DNA of 64,000 nt from NCBI GenBank assembly GCA_963773835.1, contig CAVZCQ010000004.1:682001-746000 (forward strand), read 5' to 3'. The position numbers and the translations under genes are program-made. The stretch is from JOPF136 sp963773835. GTDB taxonomy: Bacteria; Acidobacteriota; Terriglobia; Acidiferrales; UBA7541. The first letter of the stretch is position 1; each line of letters opens with the position of its first letter. Positions 51,242-60,261 of the stretch are shown one piece after another. The notes beneath the pieces are model-generated. The model did not search any database, had not been told where the DNA came from, and worked only from the letters and a program-made list of their open reading frames with translations.

Positions 51242-52693
51242 TCATGGCCTCCTCCGGCCACCCGACGGCTGTTGGGCCGGCGCTTGCCGGGGGGCGGGTG
51301 CGGGGCGCGGGGCGGGGGCCGGACGGGACATCTGCTGGCGGCTTTGCTGTCCGCGCTGGCTGGCCTGGCTGGGGTTGAAAGTGCCGCGCTCGACGTTGAA
51401 GGCTGACGGAGCTGACGGACGCGGCGCAGGCGCGGGCCGGGCCTGGGGAGCGGGAGTCGGACTCGGGCGCTGCGGGGCAGGACGTTGCTGCTCCTGCCGT
51501 TGCTGTTGCTGCTGTTGCTGTTCCTGCCGCTGCATCTCCTGCCGTTGCTGGTCGAAGCGCGGCTGCTCAGGGCCCGCCTGCTGGGGCCGAGCCTGCGACT
51601 GAGGTGCGGAGCGTCCCTGGCCTTCCATGGTCATGCGGGGCCCCTGGCCCTCGCGGCCGCGGAAATCCTGGATGCGGGTGTCGCCGGTGTTGATGTTGCG
51701 TTGGACGATCTGATTGGGAGCGGGGGCCGGGCGACCGGCGGGGCGGGCCGCGCCACCCTGAAAATTACGTTGCTGCCGATTTGAGTAGTTCACTTGCTGA
51801 TGTACGCCGTTGTAGCGGTTCAGGTTGTCGTAGTTGACGGGACGGCGAACCACGTCGCGGTTCACGGCGATGTTGCGATAACGGTTGTTGACGTACACGT
51901 TGGTCACACGGATGTAGGGCCGTGAGCGCGCGGCCCAGGGAGACAGATGGTCACCCCAGCCGTGGTAGTAAACGCCGCGGTGTCCCCAGTCGAAGTCGAA
52001 GCCGAGCCAGGCGCCGATGGGAAACCCCACGCCGAACGTGATGAACGGGCCGCGCCATACCGGCCGGCCGTAATATACAAACGCCGGGTTGTAAACGGGC
52101 ACGTAAATGAATTGCGGCTGAACGGGCCAGATGGACCAATAGGGGCCCTGCTGCACCACTTCGATTTGTGGCCCGGAGACGAGCGTTCCGGCATTGTAGG
52201 CCATGCCGCGGAGTCGCTGGATGGACTCCTGGACCTCGGTGGACTGGTTGACGTAGGCCTGGCCGATCGAAGTGGTCCAGTCCAGGCGGTTGTCCATCAT
52301 GTAGAGCACGGTGGGATAGTGGGCCACGGATTTCACGCTGACGTCCCAGGGCTGATCGTCGATGGAGTTGGGGTCCGCGCCGGCGCGCAGGTAACGCGCG
52401 GCCTCGTCAATCTGGTCGGGAAAGGTGGCGGCGACGAGCACCTGTGCCAGCAGCGGGTCGGGATAGAGCGCGATGGGGCCGAGCAGATTGTCCAACTGGT
52501 CGGGCGAGAAATTCTGATACTCGTATTGGTCTGGCGCCTGGTCCTGATACTGACTTTGGTCTTGATTCTGATCTTGATACTGGTCCTGCGGCGCGGGGTC
52601 CTGCGCGGAGAAGGCTGCGGCGCGCAGCGGGCCACCGGCAGCAGCGGCGACGAACAAAGCGAGGAGGAAAACAACGGCGGGTCGAATGCGCAT
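51242..52693 (-). CDS. DUF3300 family exported protein with Gln/Pro-rich tail
   Basis: A 483-residue exported protein. Signal peptide 1-27 (IRPAVVFLLALFVAAAAGGP), a low-complexity Asp/Gln/Tyr segment (35-65, QDQYQDQNQDQSQ), then the DUF3300 core: LDNLLGPIALYPDPLLAQVL, DQIDEAARYLR, DQPWDVSVKSVAHYPTVLYM, WTTSIGQAYVNQ and later PQFIYVPVYNPAFVYY and FGVGFPIGAWLGFDFDWGH. From about 300 it is disordered, rich in Gln, Arg and Pro. The ATG at 52693 has AGAGGA; upstream open frame is not coding. An envelope or periplasmic role is inferred. Confidence 0.85.
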   Translation of the reverse strand: MRIRPAVVFLLALFVAAAAGGPLRAAAFSAQDPAPQDQYQDQNQDQSQYQDQAPDQYEYQNFSPDQLDNLLGPIALYPDPLLAQVLVAATFPDQIDEAARYLRAGADPNSIDDQPWDVSVKSVAHYPTVLYMMDNRLDWTTSIGQAYVNQSTEVQESIQRLRGMAYNAGTLVSGPQIEVVQQGPYWSIWPVQPQFIYVPVYNPAFVYYGRPVWRGPFITFGVGFPIGAWLGFDFDWGHRGVYYHGWGDHLSPWAARSRPYIRVTNVYVNNRYRNIAVNRDVVRRPVNYDNLNRYNGVHQQVNYSNRQQRNFQGGAARPAGRPAPAPNQIVQRNINTGDTRIQDFRGREGQGPRMTMEGQGRSAPQSQARPQQAGPEQPRFDQQRQEMQRQEQQQQQQQRQEQQRPAPQRPSPTPAPQARPAPAPRPSAPSAFNVERGTFNPSQASQRGQQSRQQMSRPAPAPRPAPAPRQAPAQQPSGGRRRP

Positions 52694-53007
52694 AAATCCT
52701 CTTTTCCAGAAATGCTGGGAGACTGCGGTCAATGCTCCGCGGGTAAGCAGCGAGGAACGCGGCGGGAGTTGCTGCGGGCCGGCACAACCGCACATCTCAC
52801 TCCTCCAACCCCAGATTGCGGGGACCCCGTGGGCATTGTACTGCAATCGGGTGGCGGGAACGAAACCGGGGCCGGATCGATTTGGTGGTGAGGGCTGATT
52901 GGATCGCATGGCGTTCCTCCTCTAGACCTCTGCAACCTGCGTGTTACACGAAACTGGCCGGCAGTGAGCGCTGCCGGCCAGACGATTCCTTCGTACGGTG
53001 CGCGAGA

Positions 53008-53607
53008 TTACCTGCGTCCACCGCCGTGACCGCCGCCCGCATGGGCGCCGCCGCCATGGGAGCCGCCGCCACCATGGAAGCCACTGCCGCCACGGAAGCC
53101 ACTGCCGCCACCACGGAAGCCGCCACCCATCGAACCATGCGCCGTTGCTCCTCCGCGGAAGGATGAGCCGCCACGGAAGCTGTTACCGCCGCGGAAGCCG
53201 TTGCCAACCGGCCCTCGAACGGCCGCGCCACCGCGAAAACCGTTGGCCGCGGGTCCACGACCGGCGTAGCCTTGACGGCCATAGTAGCCGCCGTGTCCAT
53301 AGTAGCCGCCGCGACCATAGTAGCCGCCGCGACCATAGTAGCCGCCGCGACCGTACCAGCCGTGGCCGTAATAGCCGTGGTACCAGGGGCCGGCGCCGAT
53401 AAATACGCCGCCGGCAAACCAGTCAGGGCCGTAGTAGCCATAGGGCGAGCAGGCGTACGGGTAAAAGGGGTAGTAGCCGTAGGGACAGACAGGAGGTCCT
53501 TCGACGTAGCCTGGGCCTACTCCAACGCCGACAGCCACCTGTGCGTGAGCGGAAGGAACTGCCAACAGGCAAATGGCGAGAACCGGTAGGAATTTGAGAT
53601 AGCGCAT
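53008..53607 (-). CDS. Secreted Gly/Tyr-rich repeat protein
   Basis: A 199-residue exported protein: signal peptide 1-22 (FLPVLAICLLAVPSAHA), a Tyr/Pro-rich part (35-70), then GYYGRGG repeats (about 80-112), FRGG repeats (120-165) and a Gly/His tail. Composition suggests a disordered or self-assembling surface material. GGAAGGGGACC precedes the ATG. It lies 314 bases upstream of the DUF3300 gene, on the same strand. No family function is known. Confidence 0.75.
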   Translation of the reverse strand: MRYLKFLPVLAICLLAVPSAHAQVAVGVGVGPGYVEGPPVCPYGYYPFYPYACSPYGYYGPDWFAGGVFIGAGPWYHGYYGHGWYGRGGYYGRGGYYGRGGYYGHGGYYGRQGYAGRGPAANGFRGGAAVRGPVGNGFRGGNSFRGGSSFRGGATAHGSMGGGFRGGGSGFRGGSGFHGGGGSHGGGAHAGGGHGGGRR

Positions 53608-53824
53608 GTCTGGTCCCCTTCCTGTTTCCTAAGAACCTCACTCAAACTTCACAGGGGATGGGGCACGCGTGATGCCAAATCGCAAATCTCGCTGCTGTGC
53701 GTGCTAGGGGCGTGTTTTCAATAGGATGGGCGGGCCAATGGGGAATTCGAGGAGTTGCCGGAATGCGCGCCATTGGTGGTTTTCATGATGGGGTGGTGCT
53801 TTTCGGCCAGCCTTGGCGCCAGCC

Positions 53825-55018
53825 TCAGCAGGCGGAGAGGCAACTCAGAAAGCTGGCGCCGTGAGCGATGGAGGCGCCGAAAATTTCCGCGACGGTCTGG
53901 CCCAGATCAGCGAGTGTATCGCGGGAGCCGAGGTCGCAGCCGCGCGGGTGCGCGGGCGCATAGGCGAGCACGGGAACGTATTCACGCGAATGGTCGGTGG
54001 AGGGAGAGCAGGGACACGGATCGCAGCCATGATCGGCAGTGATGAGGAGCAGATCCGCGGGGCCGAGTCGGGCCAGCAGCGCGCCGAGCGCCGCGTCGAA
54101 CTCTTCGAGCGAACGGGCGAATCCTTCCACGTCTTTGCGATGGCCATAGAGCATGTCGAAATCGACGAGGTTGGCGAACAGCAGACCGGAGGGTTGGGCG
54201 GCGAGTGCGGCGGAGATTTTTTCCATGCCGTCGGCATTGTTTTTTGTGCCGACGCTGTAGGCGACGCCGCGGCCGTTGTAGATGTCGCGGATCTTCCCAA
54301 TGGCGGTGACCGGAACGCCGCGTTCGGCCAACGCGTCGAGCAGCATGGCGCGCGGGGGATCGACGGCGTAGTCGTGGCGGCGCTCGGTGCGGCGGAAATT
54401 GCCGGGGGCGCCGGTGAACGGGCGCGCAATCACCCGGCCCACGCGATGCGGGCCATCCAGCAGGCGGCGGGCGATTTCGCACATGCGGTACAGTTCGGCG
54501 ACGGGGATGACTTCTTCGTGCGCGGCAATCTGAAAAACGCTGTCGCCGGAGGTGTAAACGATGGGGCGCCCGGTGCGAATGTGCTCGTCGCCCAGCTCTT
54601 TGAGGATTTCCGTGCCGGAGGCGGGTTTATTGCCGAGCGTGGCGCGGCCGATTCGGCGCTCGAATTCGGCGATGAGTTCGAGCGGGAACCCGTGGGGATA
54701 GACGGGAAATGGACGCTCGAGCCAGATGCCGGCCATCTCCCAATGGCCTGTCGTGGTGTCTTTGCCCGGTGAGCGCGTGGCTGCGCGGCCGTAGGACGCG
54801 AGCGGAGCGGCGGCAGGGGGAATATGGTCCAGCGGGGCGATGTTGCCCAGACCCAGGCGCGCGAGGTTCGGCAGGCGGAGCGGACGGGAGCGGGCGATGT
54901 GGCCCAGCGTGCTGCGGCCGATGTCGCCGTAATCGGCGGCGTCGGGCAGCGGGCCGATGCCCACGCTGTCCAGCACAATCCAGAGGACGCGAGCGAGCCG
55001 CGGATTGGCGGTTGGCAT
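53825..55018 (-). CDS. deoB: Phosphopentomutase
   Basis: A 397-residue alkaline-phosphatase-superfamily enzyme that interconverts ribose-1-P and ribose-5-P in nucleoside salvage. Metal and catalytic motifs: VLWIVLDSVGIGPLPDA (Asp17), the phosphothreonine region GKDTTTGHWEMAG, FANLVDFDMLYGHRKD, and TADHGCDP with TDHSREYVPVL. Length is normal. It diverges from uvrA with a 119-base intergenic region. Confidence 0.94.
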   Translation of the reverse strand: MPTANPRLARVLWIVLDSVGIGPLPDAADYGDIGRSTLGHIARSRPLRLPNLARLGLGNIAPLDHIPPAAAPLASYGRAATRSPGKDTTTGHWEMAGIWLERPFPVYPHGFPLELIAEFERRIGRATLGNKPASGTEILKELGDEHIRTGRPIVYTSGDSVFQIAAHEEVIPVAELYRMCEIARRLLDGPHRVGRVIARPFTGAPGNFRRTERRHDYAVDPPRAMLLDALAERGVPVTAIGKIRDIYNGRGVAYSVGTKNNADGMEKISAALAAQPSGLLFANLVDFDMLYGHRKDVEGFARSLEEFDAALGALLARLGPADLLLITADHGCDPCPCSPSTDHSREYVPVLAYAPAHPRGCDLGSRDTLADLGQTVAEIFGASIAHGASFLSCLSAC

Positions 55019-55067
55019 GGTGGGAATTGTAGCGCGGCGGGCGATTTGCGGGTGCGCGGGCTGTCAA

Positions 55068-55096
55068 TTGCCGCGCGAGCGACCACCGAATATAAT
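55068..55096 (+). promoter_or_regulatory. Sigma-70 promoter for uvrA
   Basis: TTGCCG (55068-55073), exact 17-base spacer, perfect TATAAT (55091-55096). Transcription would begin near 55103. A leader of about 35 bases then precedes the GTG at 55138. No LexA-type SOS box was recognised around it. Confidence 0.65.
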
Positions 55097-55137
55097 AGAT
55101 CGTTTGGCACGGCGTGATTTTCTTCGCAGAGGTACTG

Positions 55138-58044
55138 GTGGCTGACTCGAAAGCTCACTCCCCGGCATCCGGCGCATCCGACAGCATCGTGGTTCGGGGA
55201 GCCCGCGTCCACAATCTGAAAAACATCAACTTCGAAATACCGCACAACGCCATCACCGTGGTGACGGGCGTGAGCGGGTCGGGGAAATCCACGCTGGCGT
55301 TCGACACAATTTATGCCGAGGGCCAGCGGCGGTACATCGAATCGCTCTCGGCGTACGCGCGGCAATTCCTGGAACGCATCGAGAAGCCGGAGGTGGATTC
55401 CATCACCGGGATCGCGCCGGCCATCGCCATTCGCCAGAAAAATTCGACGCGGAATCCGCGCTCCACGGTGGCGACGGCAACGGAGATTTATGACTACCTG
55501 CGGCTGCTGTTCGCCCGCGCGGGGCACACCTGGTGCCGCAAATGCGGGCAGGAAGTGCAGCGGGACACGGTGGACCAGATCGCCGACCAGGTGCTCGGGC
55601 GGCCGGCGGGGCAGCGATTCTACCTGCTCTACCGGTTCGAGCCGGGCGGCGCGGCGGCCGCGGCAGCGGCGGGGCCGAAGCGCGGCCGGACGCGGGCGGG
55701 CGGAACGCCGGAGGGGTCGAAGGAGGAACTGGCCCGCGCGCTGGGCGACCTGCGGAAGCGCGGCTTCACCCGCCTGTACCAGGCCGGACGCATTTATGAG
55801 TTCAGTGCGCCGGAAGAATTGCTGGACGTGGACTTCGCGCAGCCGGTGTACGTGGTGGCGGACCGGCTCACCGTCTCCCCGGAGGCGCGCTCGCGGCTGA
55901 TTGACGGCGTGGAGATGTGCTACCGCGAAGGACGCGGCGAGGCCATCTTTGAATTTCCGGTGGAAACAGGGGACGCCGAACGGCTGGCTTTCAACGAACG
56001 GTTTGAGTGCAAACGGTGCGGAATCGTATATGAGGAGCCGGAGCCGCGGCTGTTCAGCTTCAACAGCCCGTACGGGGCGTGCCCGCGGTGCCAGGGCTTC
56101 GGGAACACGATTGATTTCGACCTGAACCTGGTGATCCCTGACCGCAGCAAATCGCTGCAGGAAGGAGCGATCGATCCGTGGACGAAGCCGCGGTACCGGC
56201 AGCCGTTCGCGGAACTGAAAAAATACGCGAAGACGAAAGGAATTCCCCTGGACGTGCCGTTCCGCGAACTTACCGCGCACCAGCAGGAAATCGTCCTGGA
56301 GGGGGACAAGGCGGCGGGCTACTGGGGCGTAAAGGGCTTTTTCGAATGGCTGGAGCGGAAGAAATACAAATTGCACGTGCGCGTCTTCCTCAGCCGCTAC
56401 CGCGGCTATGCGGTGTGTCCGGACTGCCATGGGACGCGTCTGCGGGAAGAGGCGCGCGCGGTGAAAATCCAGGGCCGCGCGATCACCGACGTGTGCAAAC
56501 TGACGGTGGGCGCGGCGCGGCAGTTTTTCCGCGGTCTGGAGCTGGTGCCGGCGGAAGCGCATCTGGCACAGAAAATCCTGGAGAGCGTCAACCAGCGGCT
56601 GGGATTCCTGGATGAAGTGGGGCTGGATTACATCACGTTAGACCGGCTGACGTCGACTCTTTCGGGCGGAGAGGCGCAGAGGATTCAACTGGCCACATCG
56701 CTGGGATCGCGGTTGGTGGGCGCGCTCTACATACTCGATGAGCCTTCCATTGGATTACATCCGCGCGATACGCACCGGCTGATCGAAATCCTGAAGACCC
56801 TGCGCGACCTGGGAAACACGATCCTGGTGGTGGAACACGACCGCGACCTGATTCTTTCCGCCGACCACATCCTGGACCTGGGGCCGGGGGCCGGGGAGCA
56901 CGGCGGGCGCCTGATTTTTGCGGGGCCGCGGGAGAAGTTGTTGGCGGAATCGCGAAACGGGAGCCTGACGGCGCGGTATCTGACCGGCGATGCGCGGGTC
57001 GCGGTGCCCGCAGTGCGGCGCAAACCGGCGCACGGCTTCCTGCGGCTCTGGGGCGCGCGGGGAAATAATTTGCAGAACATCGATCTGGCCGTGCCGCTGG
57101 GCCTCGTGGCGTGCGTGACCGGCGTTTCGGGCTCGGGAAAATCCACGCTGGTCCACGAGGTCATCTGGAACGCGCTGGAGGCCAAACGGAATGGGCGGAG
57201 CCTGCGGGAATTCTGCACGCGCATGGAAGGCGACCAACTGCTGCGGGAATTCGTGCTGGTGGACCAGTCGCCGATTGGGCGAACGCCGCGGTCGAACCCG
57301 GCGACGTATCTGAAAGCGTTCGACGCCATCCGCGACGCGTATGCGGCCACGCCGGAAGCGACGCGGCGCGGCCTTTCCCCGGGCAGCTTTTCGTTCAACA
57401 TCCCGGGCGGGCGCTGCGAGGCCTGCCAGGGCGACGGCACGGTGACGGTGGAAATGCAGTTCCTGGCGGATGTGGAGTTGGTGTGCGAGGAGTGCCACGG
57501 GACCCGGTTCAAATCGAGCGTGCTGGAGGTGCGGTACAAAGAGAAGAACATCCATGAGGCGTTGCAACTGACGGTGCGCGAGGCGTTGACGTTTTTTTCC
57601 GGCGTCCCGCGAGCGGTGGCCAAATTGCGCGTCCTGGACGAGGTGGGGCTGGGATATCTGCGGCTGGGACAGTCCGCCACAACCCTTTCGGGAGGAGAGG
57701 CGCAGAGGTTGAAGCTGGCCGCGCACCTGACGCAGGAATCGAGCGAGGGCGTGCTGTACATCCTGGACGAGCCCACCACGGGGCTGCACTTCGACGATAT
57801 CCAGAAACTGCTGACTTCGCTGCGGAAACTGATCGAACGGGGCGCCTCGCTGCTGATAATTGAACACAACCTGGATGTCATCAAATCGGCGGACTGGGTG
57901 ATCGACCTGGGGCCGGAAGGCGGCGAGGGCGGCGGCCAGGTGGTGGCCGCGGGAACGCCGGAGCAGGTGGCGCGGAACGCACGGTCGCACACCGGGAGAT
58001 TCTTGCAGCGCGTGCTGAACCAGAGCGGCGAAAAGCGCGCCTGA
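55138..58044 (+). CDS. uvrA: Excinuclease ABC subunit A
   Basis: A 968-residue ATPase that finds DNA damage in nucleotide excision repair. It has two ABC modules: Walker A GVSGSGKSTLAFDTIY near 30-45 and GVSGSGKSTLVHEV near 660-675, signatures LSGGEAQRIQL and LSGGEAQRLKL, and Walker B YILDEPSIGLHPRD and YILDEPTTGLHFDD. Zinc-type cysteine pairs are seen in CKRCGIVY/CPRCQGFG and CEACQGDG/CEECHGTRF. GTG at 55138 follows GAGGT by 5 bases; an earlier GTG at 55114 would leave almost no leader after the promoter. An extra Ala/Gly-rich insert lies at about 175-205 (GGAAAAAAAGPKRGRTRAGG). Confidence 0.97.
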   Translation: MADSKAHSPASGASDSIVVRGARVHNLKNINFEIPHNAITVVTGVSGSGKSTLAFDTIYAEGQRRYIESLSAYARQFLERIEKPEVDSITGIAPAIAIRQKNSTRNPRSTVATATEIYDYLRLLFARAGHTWCRKCGQEVQRDTVDQIADQVLGRPAGQRFYLLYRFEPGGAAAAAAAGPKRGRTRAGGTPEGSKEELARALGDLRKRGFTRLYQAGRIYEFSAPEELLDVDFAQPVYVVADRLTVSPEARSRLIDGVEMCYREGRGEAIFEFPVETGDAERLAFNERFECKRCGIVYEEPEPRLFSFNSPYGACPRCQGFGNTIDFDLNLVIPDRSKSLQEGAIDPWTKPRYRQPFAELKKYAKTKGIPLDVPFRELTAHQQEIVLEGDKAAGYWGVKGFFEWLERKKYKLHVRVFLSRYRGYAVCPDCHGTRLREEARAVKIQGRAITDVCKLTVGAARQFFRGLELVPAEAHLAQKILESVNQRLGFLDEVGLDYITLDRLTSTLSGGEAQRIQLATSLGSRLVGALYILDEPSIGLHPRDTHRLIEILKTLRDLGNTILVVEHDRDLILSADHILDLGPGAGEHGGRLIFAGPREKLLAESRNGSLTARYLTGDARVAVPAVRRKPAHGFLRLWGARGNNLQNIDLAVPLGLVACVTGVSGSGKSTLVHEVIWNALEAKRNGRSLREFCTRMEGDQLLREFVLVDQSPIGRTPRSNPATYLKAFDAIRDAYAATPEATRRGLSPGSFSFNIPGGRCEACQGDGTVTVEMQFLADVELVCEECHGTRFKSSVLEVRYKEKNIHEALQLTVREALTFFSGVPRAVAKLRVLDEVGLGYLRLGQSATTLSGGEAQRLKLAAHLTQESSEGVLYILDEPTTGLHFDDIQKLLTSLRKLIERGASLLIIEHNLDVIKSADWVIDLGPEGGEGGGQVVAAGTPEQVARNARSHTGRFLQRVLNQSGEKRA

Positions 58045-58117
58045 CCGGGGCGGCTCGATTCCCCCCGCTGGAAGCGCCGCGCGCAGGCTGTATCTGCTAC
58101 GATGGACACGCGAGCGC

Positions 58118-58669
58118 ATGGCTATGTCCTCGTCGGGGATGCGGAGCCTTTTCGGTGAATGTTTCCTGTTTGGCCCGATTGCTGTGCTTTTGTTGTCGGC
58201 GGGGTTTGCCCCGGGAGCCCGGGCCGACGATACGCTCGCCAAATTGCGCGAGGAGTACCGCCAGGAAACGGAACCCATCCGGCGCGCCAAATTCTTCCCG
58301 AAATTGGGCAATGCGCTGATCGCGGAGATGAGAAAAGCCGAATCGACGCGGGAGTACGACAGCGTTCGCCCGCTCTTCGTGGAATACCGCGACGGAGCCG
58401 GGGCCGCATTCGCAGGTCTGATGGCCACCGGTCGCGACGCGGAAAAACATTCCAAAGGATTTCGCGAGCTGGAAATGCACCTGCGGCAGTCGCTGCGCGC
58501 GCTCAACGATCTGGTATTCGGACTGCCGCTGGAGGACCGGGAAGCGCTGCTTGGGGCGCAGCGAGAAATAGAATCCATGGACGACCGGCTGGTCCGCGCG
58601 CTATTCCCCCACACACCGGATGCCCCCAAAACACCACCTTCCAGCGCCAGCCCGCATCCAGGGGGATGA
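58118..58669 (+). CDS. Small exported protein, helical, function unknown
   Basis: A 183-residue protein with a signal peptide (about 10-35, LFGPIAVLLLSAGFAPGARA) and a predicted all-helical mature part (LAKLREEYRQETEPIRRAKF, ELEMHLRQSLRALNDLVFG). No family is recognised. The start may be 58118 or the second or third Met (58124, 58139); no ribosome site is strong. The next gene, 28 bases on, encodes a protein of the same general style, so the pair is probably one transcript. Confidence 0.6.
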   Translation: MAMSSSGMRSLFGECFLFGPIAVLLLSAGFAPGARADDTLAKLREEYRQETEPIRRAKFFPKLGNALIAEMRKAESTREYDSVRPLFVEYRDGAGAAFAGLMATGRDAEKHSKGFRELEMHLRQSLRALNDLVFGLPLEDREALLGAQREIESMDDRLVRALFPHTPDAPKTPPSSASPHPGG

Positions 58670-58697
58670 GGAATCCGCTGGAGATGGCGGGGCGAAC

Positions 58698-59258
58698 ATG
58701 CCAACGACGACGAAAGCGATGAAACTTGCGGCGGCGTGCCTGGCGCTCGCACTGCCGGCGCTCGGGTGGGCGGGCCGCGGGCCGGATGGGCGGGCGGCGC
58801 CCCCTGCACAGAAACCGAAGAAGGACTACCTATCGCCGAACGAAGCCGACCAGATCCGCGACGCGGAAACCGTGTCGGCGCGGGTGAAGTTGTTCCTGGG
58901 GTTCGCGGCCGACCGGCTGCAGAAAATCGATTACGAGCTGCAACGGAAAGAACGGAACCGCGATTGGTCCGACCGCATGTGGGCGCTGATCAACGCCTAC
59001 ACGGGATGCGTGGACGATGCCGCGGATTTTCTGGAAGCCGGCCTGGAGAAACAGGAGAATCTGCGCCCCGGGACGAAGGAGCTGGAGAAACGAACGAAGG
59101 AATTCCTGCCCAAAGTGCAGGAGTTGCGCAAAAATCCGGACCTCGCTCAGTTCAAATCCGAACTGGACGACGCCATCGAGGCCACACAGGACGCCGCAGC
59201 CACCGCGCAGAAAGTTGCAAAAGAACTTTCGGCGGCGCCGGAACGGAGGCGGCCGTGA
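58698..59258 (+). CDS. Small exported helical protein, function unknown
   Basis: A 186-residue protein: signal peptide about 8-26 (MKLAAACLALALPALGWA), a short Pro/Lys linker, then long helices (DAETVSARVKLFLGFAADRL, KIDYELQRKERNRDWSDRMW, GLEKQENLRPGTKELEKRTK). The frame opens at 58620, but the signal peptide fixes the start at 58698 or 58719. I do not recognise a family. It resembles the preceding product in size and helical content but not clearly in sequence. Confidence 0.65.
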   Translation: MPTTTKAMKLAAACLALALPALGWAGRGPDGRAAPPAQKPKKDYLSPNEADQIRDAETVSARVKLFLGFAADRLQKIDYELQRKERNRDWSDRMWALINAYTGCVDDAADFLEAGLEKQENLRPGTKELEKRTKEFLPKVQELRKNPDLAQFKSELDDAIEATQDAAATAQKVAKELSAAPERRRP

Positions 59259-59322
59259 GCAGGCCTGCCGGCGCCCCTGGCAACGCGTACCGCGCGAAAG
59301 GCGCGTCTCTGCCGCCCGCTCC

Positions 59323-60102
59323 ATGAGTTCTCCCGCCCGCAGAACAGGAGCCGTCCGCCGCGCAATTCCCTTCCCTGGCGGGGCCGCCATCTTCCGCAGG
59401 ATGTTCGCCCGGCTGGGCATCCGCGGGCGGGCGCCGCACTTCGAGGTAGTCTTTTATCCCTATGCGAGCCTGAGTCACACAATCCGTCTGCGGGAGGAGA
59501 CTGCGGATGCGCGGGTCTCGGACCTGATGCGCTGCGCGCCGATGGAGGCGCTGGAAGCGGCGGCAGCAGTCCTGCTCTCGAAACTCTACCGCCTCCGCCT
59601 GCCCCCGGAACTGGCCGGGCGGTACCGCCGGTATGCGGATAGCGCGCGCGTGAACCGCCGCGTGGAAATGGCGCGGCGGAGGCGCGGGCGCAGGCAGCAC
59701 ACGGGCCCGCAGGGACAGGCGCACCACCTGGACCAACTTTTCCGGAGGATTAACGGCGAATATTTTTCCGGGAGGATGCCCGCGACGGAAGTGGGCTGGA
59801 GCGCGGCGCCGTGGAGGCGGCAACTCGGCGTGTTCGATCCGGGGATGAATCACATCGTGATCAACCAGCGGCTGGACCGGCGAGAGGTGCCGGAGCACGT
59901 GGTGGCGTACGTCGTCTATCACGAGATGCTGCACCTGGAACGCGCTGCACCGTTGCACCTGCGCACCGCCGCGGGCGCGCTGGCCCACCGGGATTCCCGC
60001 TGCCGGCTGGGGCTGCATACTCCGGAATTCCGGCGGGCGGAGCGGAAATTCCGGGAATTCGAGCAGGCGCGGCGGTATCTGTTGCGCGCGGGGATGTGGT
60101 AG
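59323..60102 (+). CDS. SprT-like zinc metalloprotease domain protein
   Basis: A 259-residue protein with HEMLH at residues 200-204 and a likely third His in GLHTPEFRRAE (about 232), the zinc site of SprT-like or M48-type small proteases. The preceding segment YFSGRMPATEVGWSAAPWRR and GVFDPGMNHIVINQRLD fits the SprT pattern (substrate-binding strand, then the active helix). The N-terminal 110 residues are Arg-rich and unrecognised. The same frame runs open from 59017 across the previous gene, but that part is an artefact of GC bias. The stop codon TAG begins a palindromic repeat. Confidence 0.75.
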   Translation: MSSPARRTGAVRRAIPFPGGAAIFRRMFARLGIRGRAPHFEVVFYPYASLSHTIRLREETADARVSDLMRCAPMEALEAAAAVLLSKLYRLRLPPELAGRYRRYADSARVNRRVEMARRRRGRRQHTGPQGQAHHLDQLFRRINGEYFSGRMPATEVGWSAAPWRRQLGVFDPGMNHIVINQRLDRREVPEHVVAYVVYHEMLHLERAAPLHLRTAAGALAHRDSRCRLGLHTPEFRRAERKFREFEQARRYLLRAGMW

Positions 60103-60129
60103 CCACGGTCGGTGATGTTCCGACCGTGG
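60100..60129. repeat. Palindrome at the stop codon of the SprT-like gene
   Basis: TAGCCACGGTCGG then TGATGTT then CCGACCGTGG. The TAG is the stop codon. The arms are close to those at 40642-40694 (CCACGGTCAGT). About 40 bases on, CCCGAATCTTCGGG (60165-60180 region) resembles the 16-bp core of the nested repeats. Confidence 0.7.
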
Positions 60130-60261
60130 GTACTCCCAGCCCAAACAAACTCCCCACGTTCAGGGGCCCCGAATCTTCGGGTCTGACCCTGTCTACTCCA
60201 CCTCACCTTTCCAACGCCGCCGAATTGTGATATTCCGCCTGCTCTGACGGAGGAAAACTCC

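Noticed and set aside
53260..53350. Short direct repeats resembling a microsatellite or CRISPR
   Set aside because: They encode GYYGRGG repeats of the secreted Gly/Tyr-rich protein.
54430..56562. Minus-strand frame of 710 codons spanning the deoB–uvrA region
   Set aside because: Crosses a divergent promoter and overlaps two conserved genes; an artefact of high GC.
56755..58809. Minus-strand frame of 684 codons opposite uvrA
   Set aside because: Low-complexity Arg/Ser/Pro composition, no start signal, antisense to uvrA.
59017..59322. In-frame upstream extension of the SprT-like gene
   Set aside because: It overlaps the preceding gene in another frame and has only Arg/Pro-rich shadow sequence; the ATG at 59323 gives a sensible protein.
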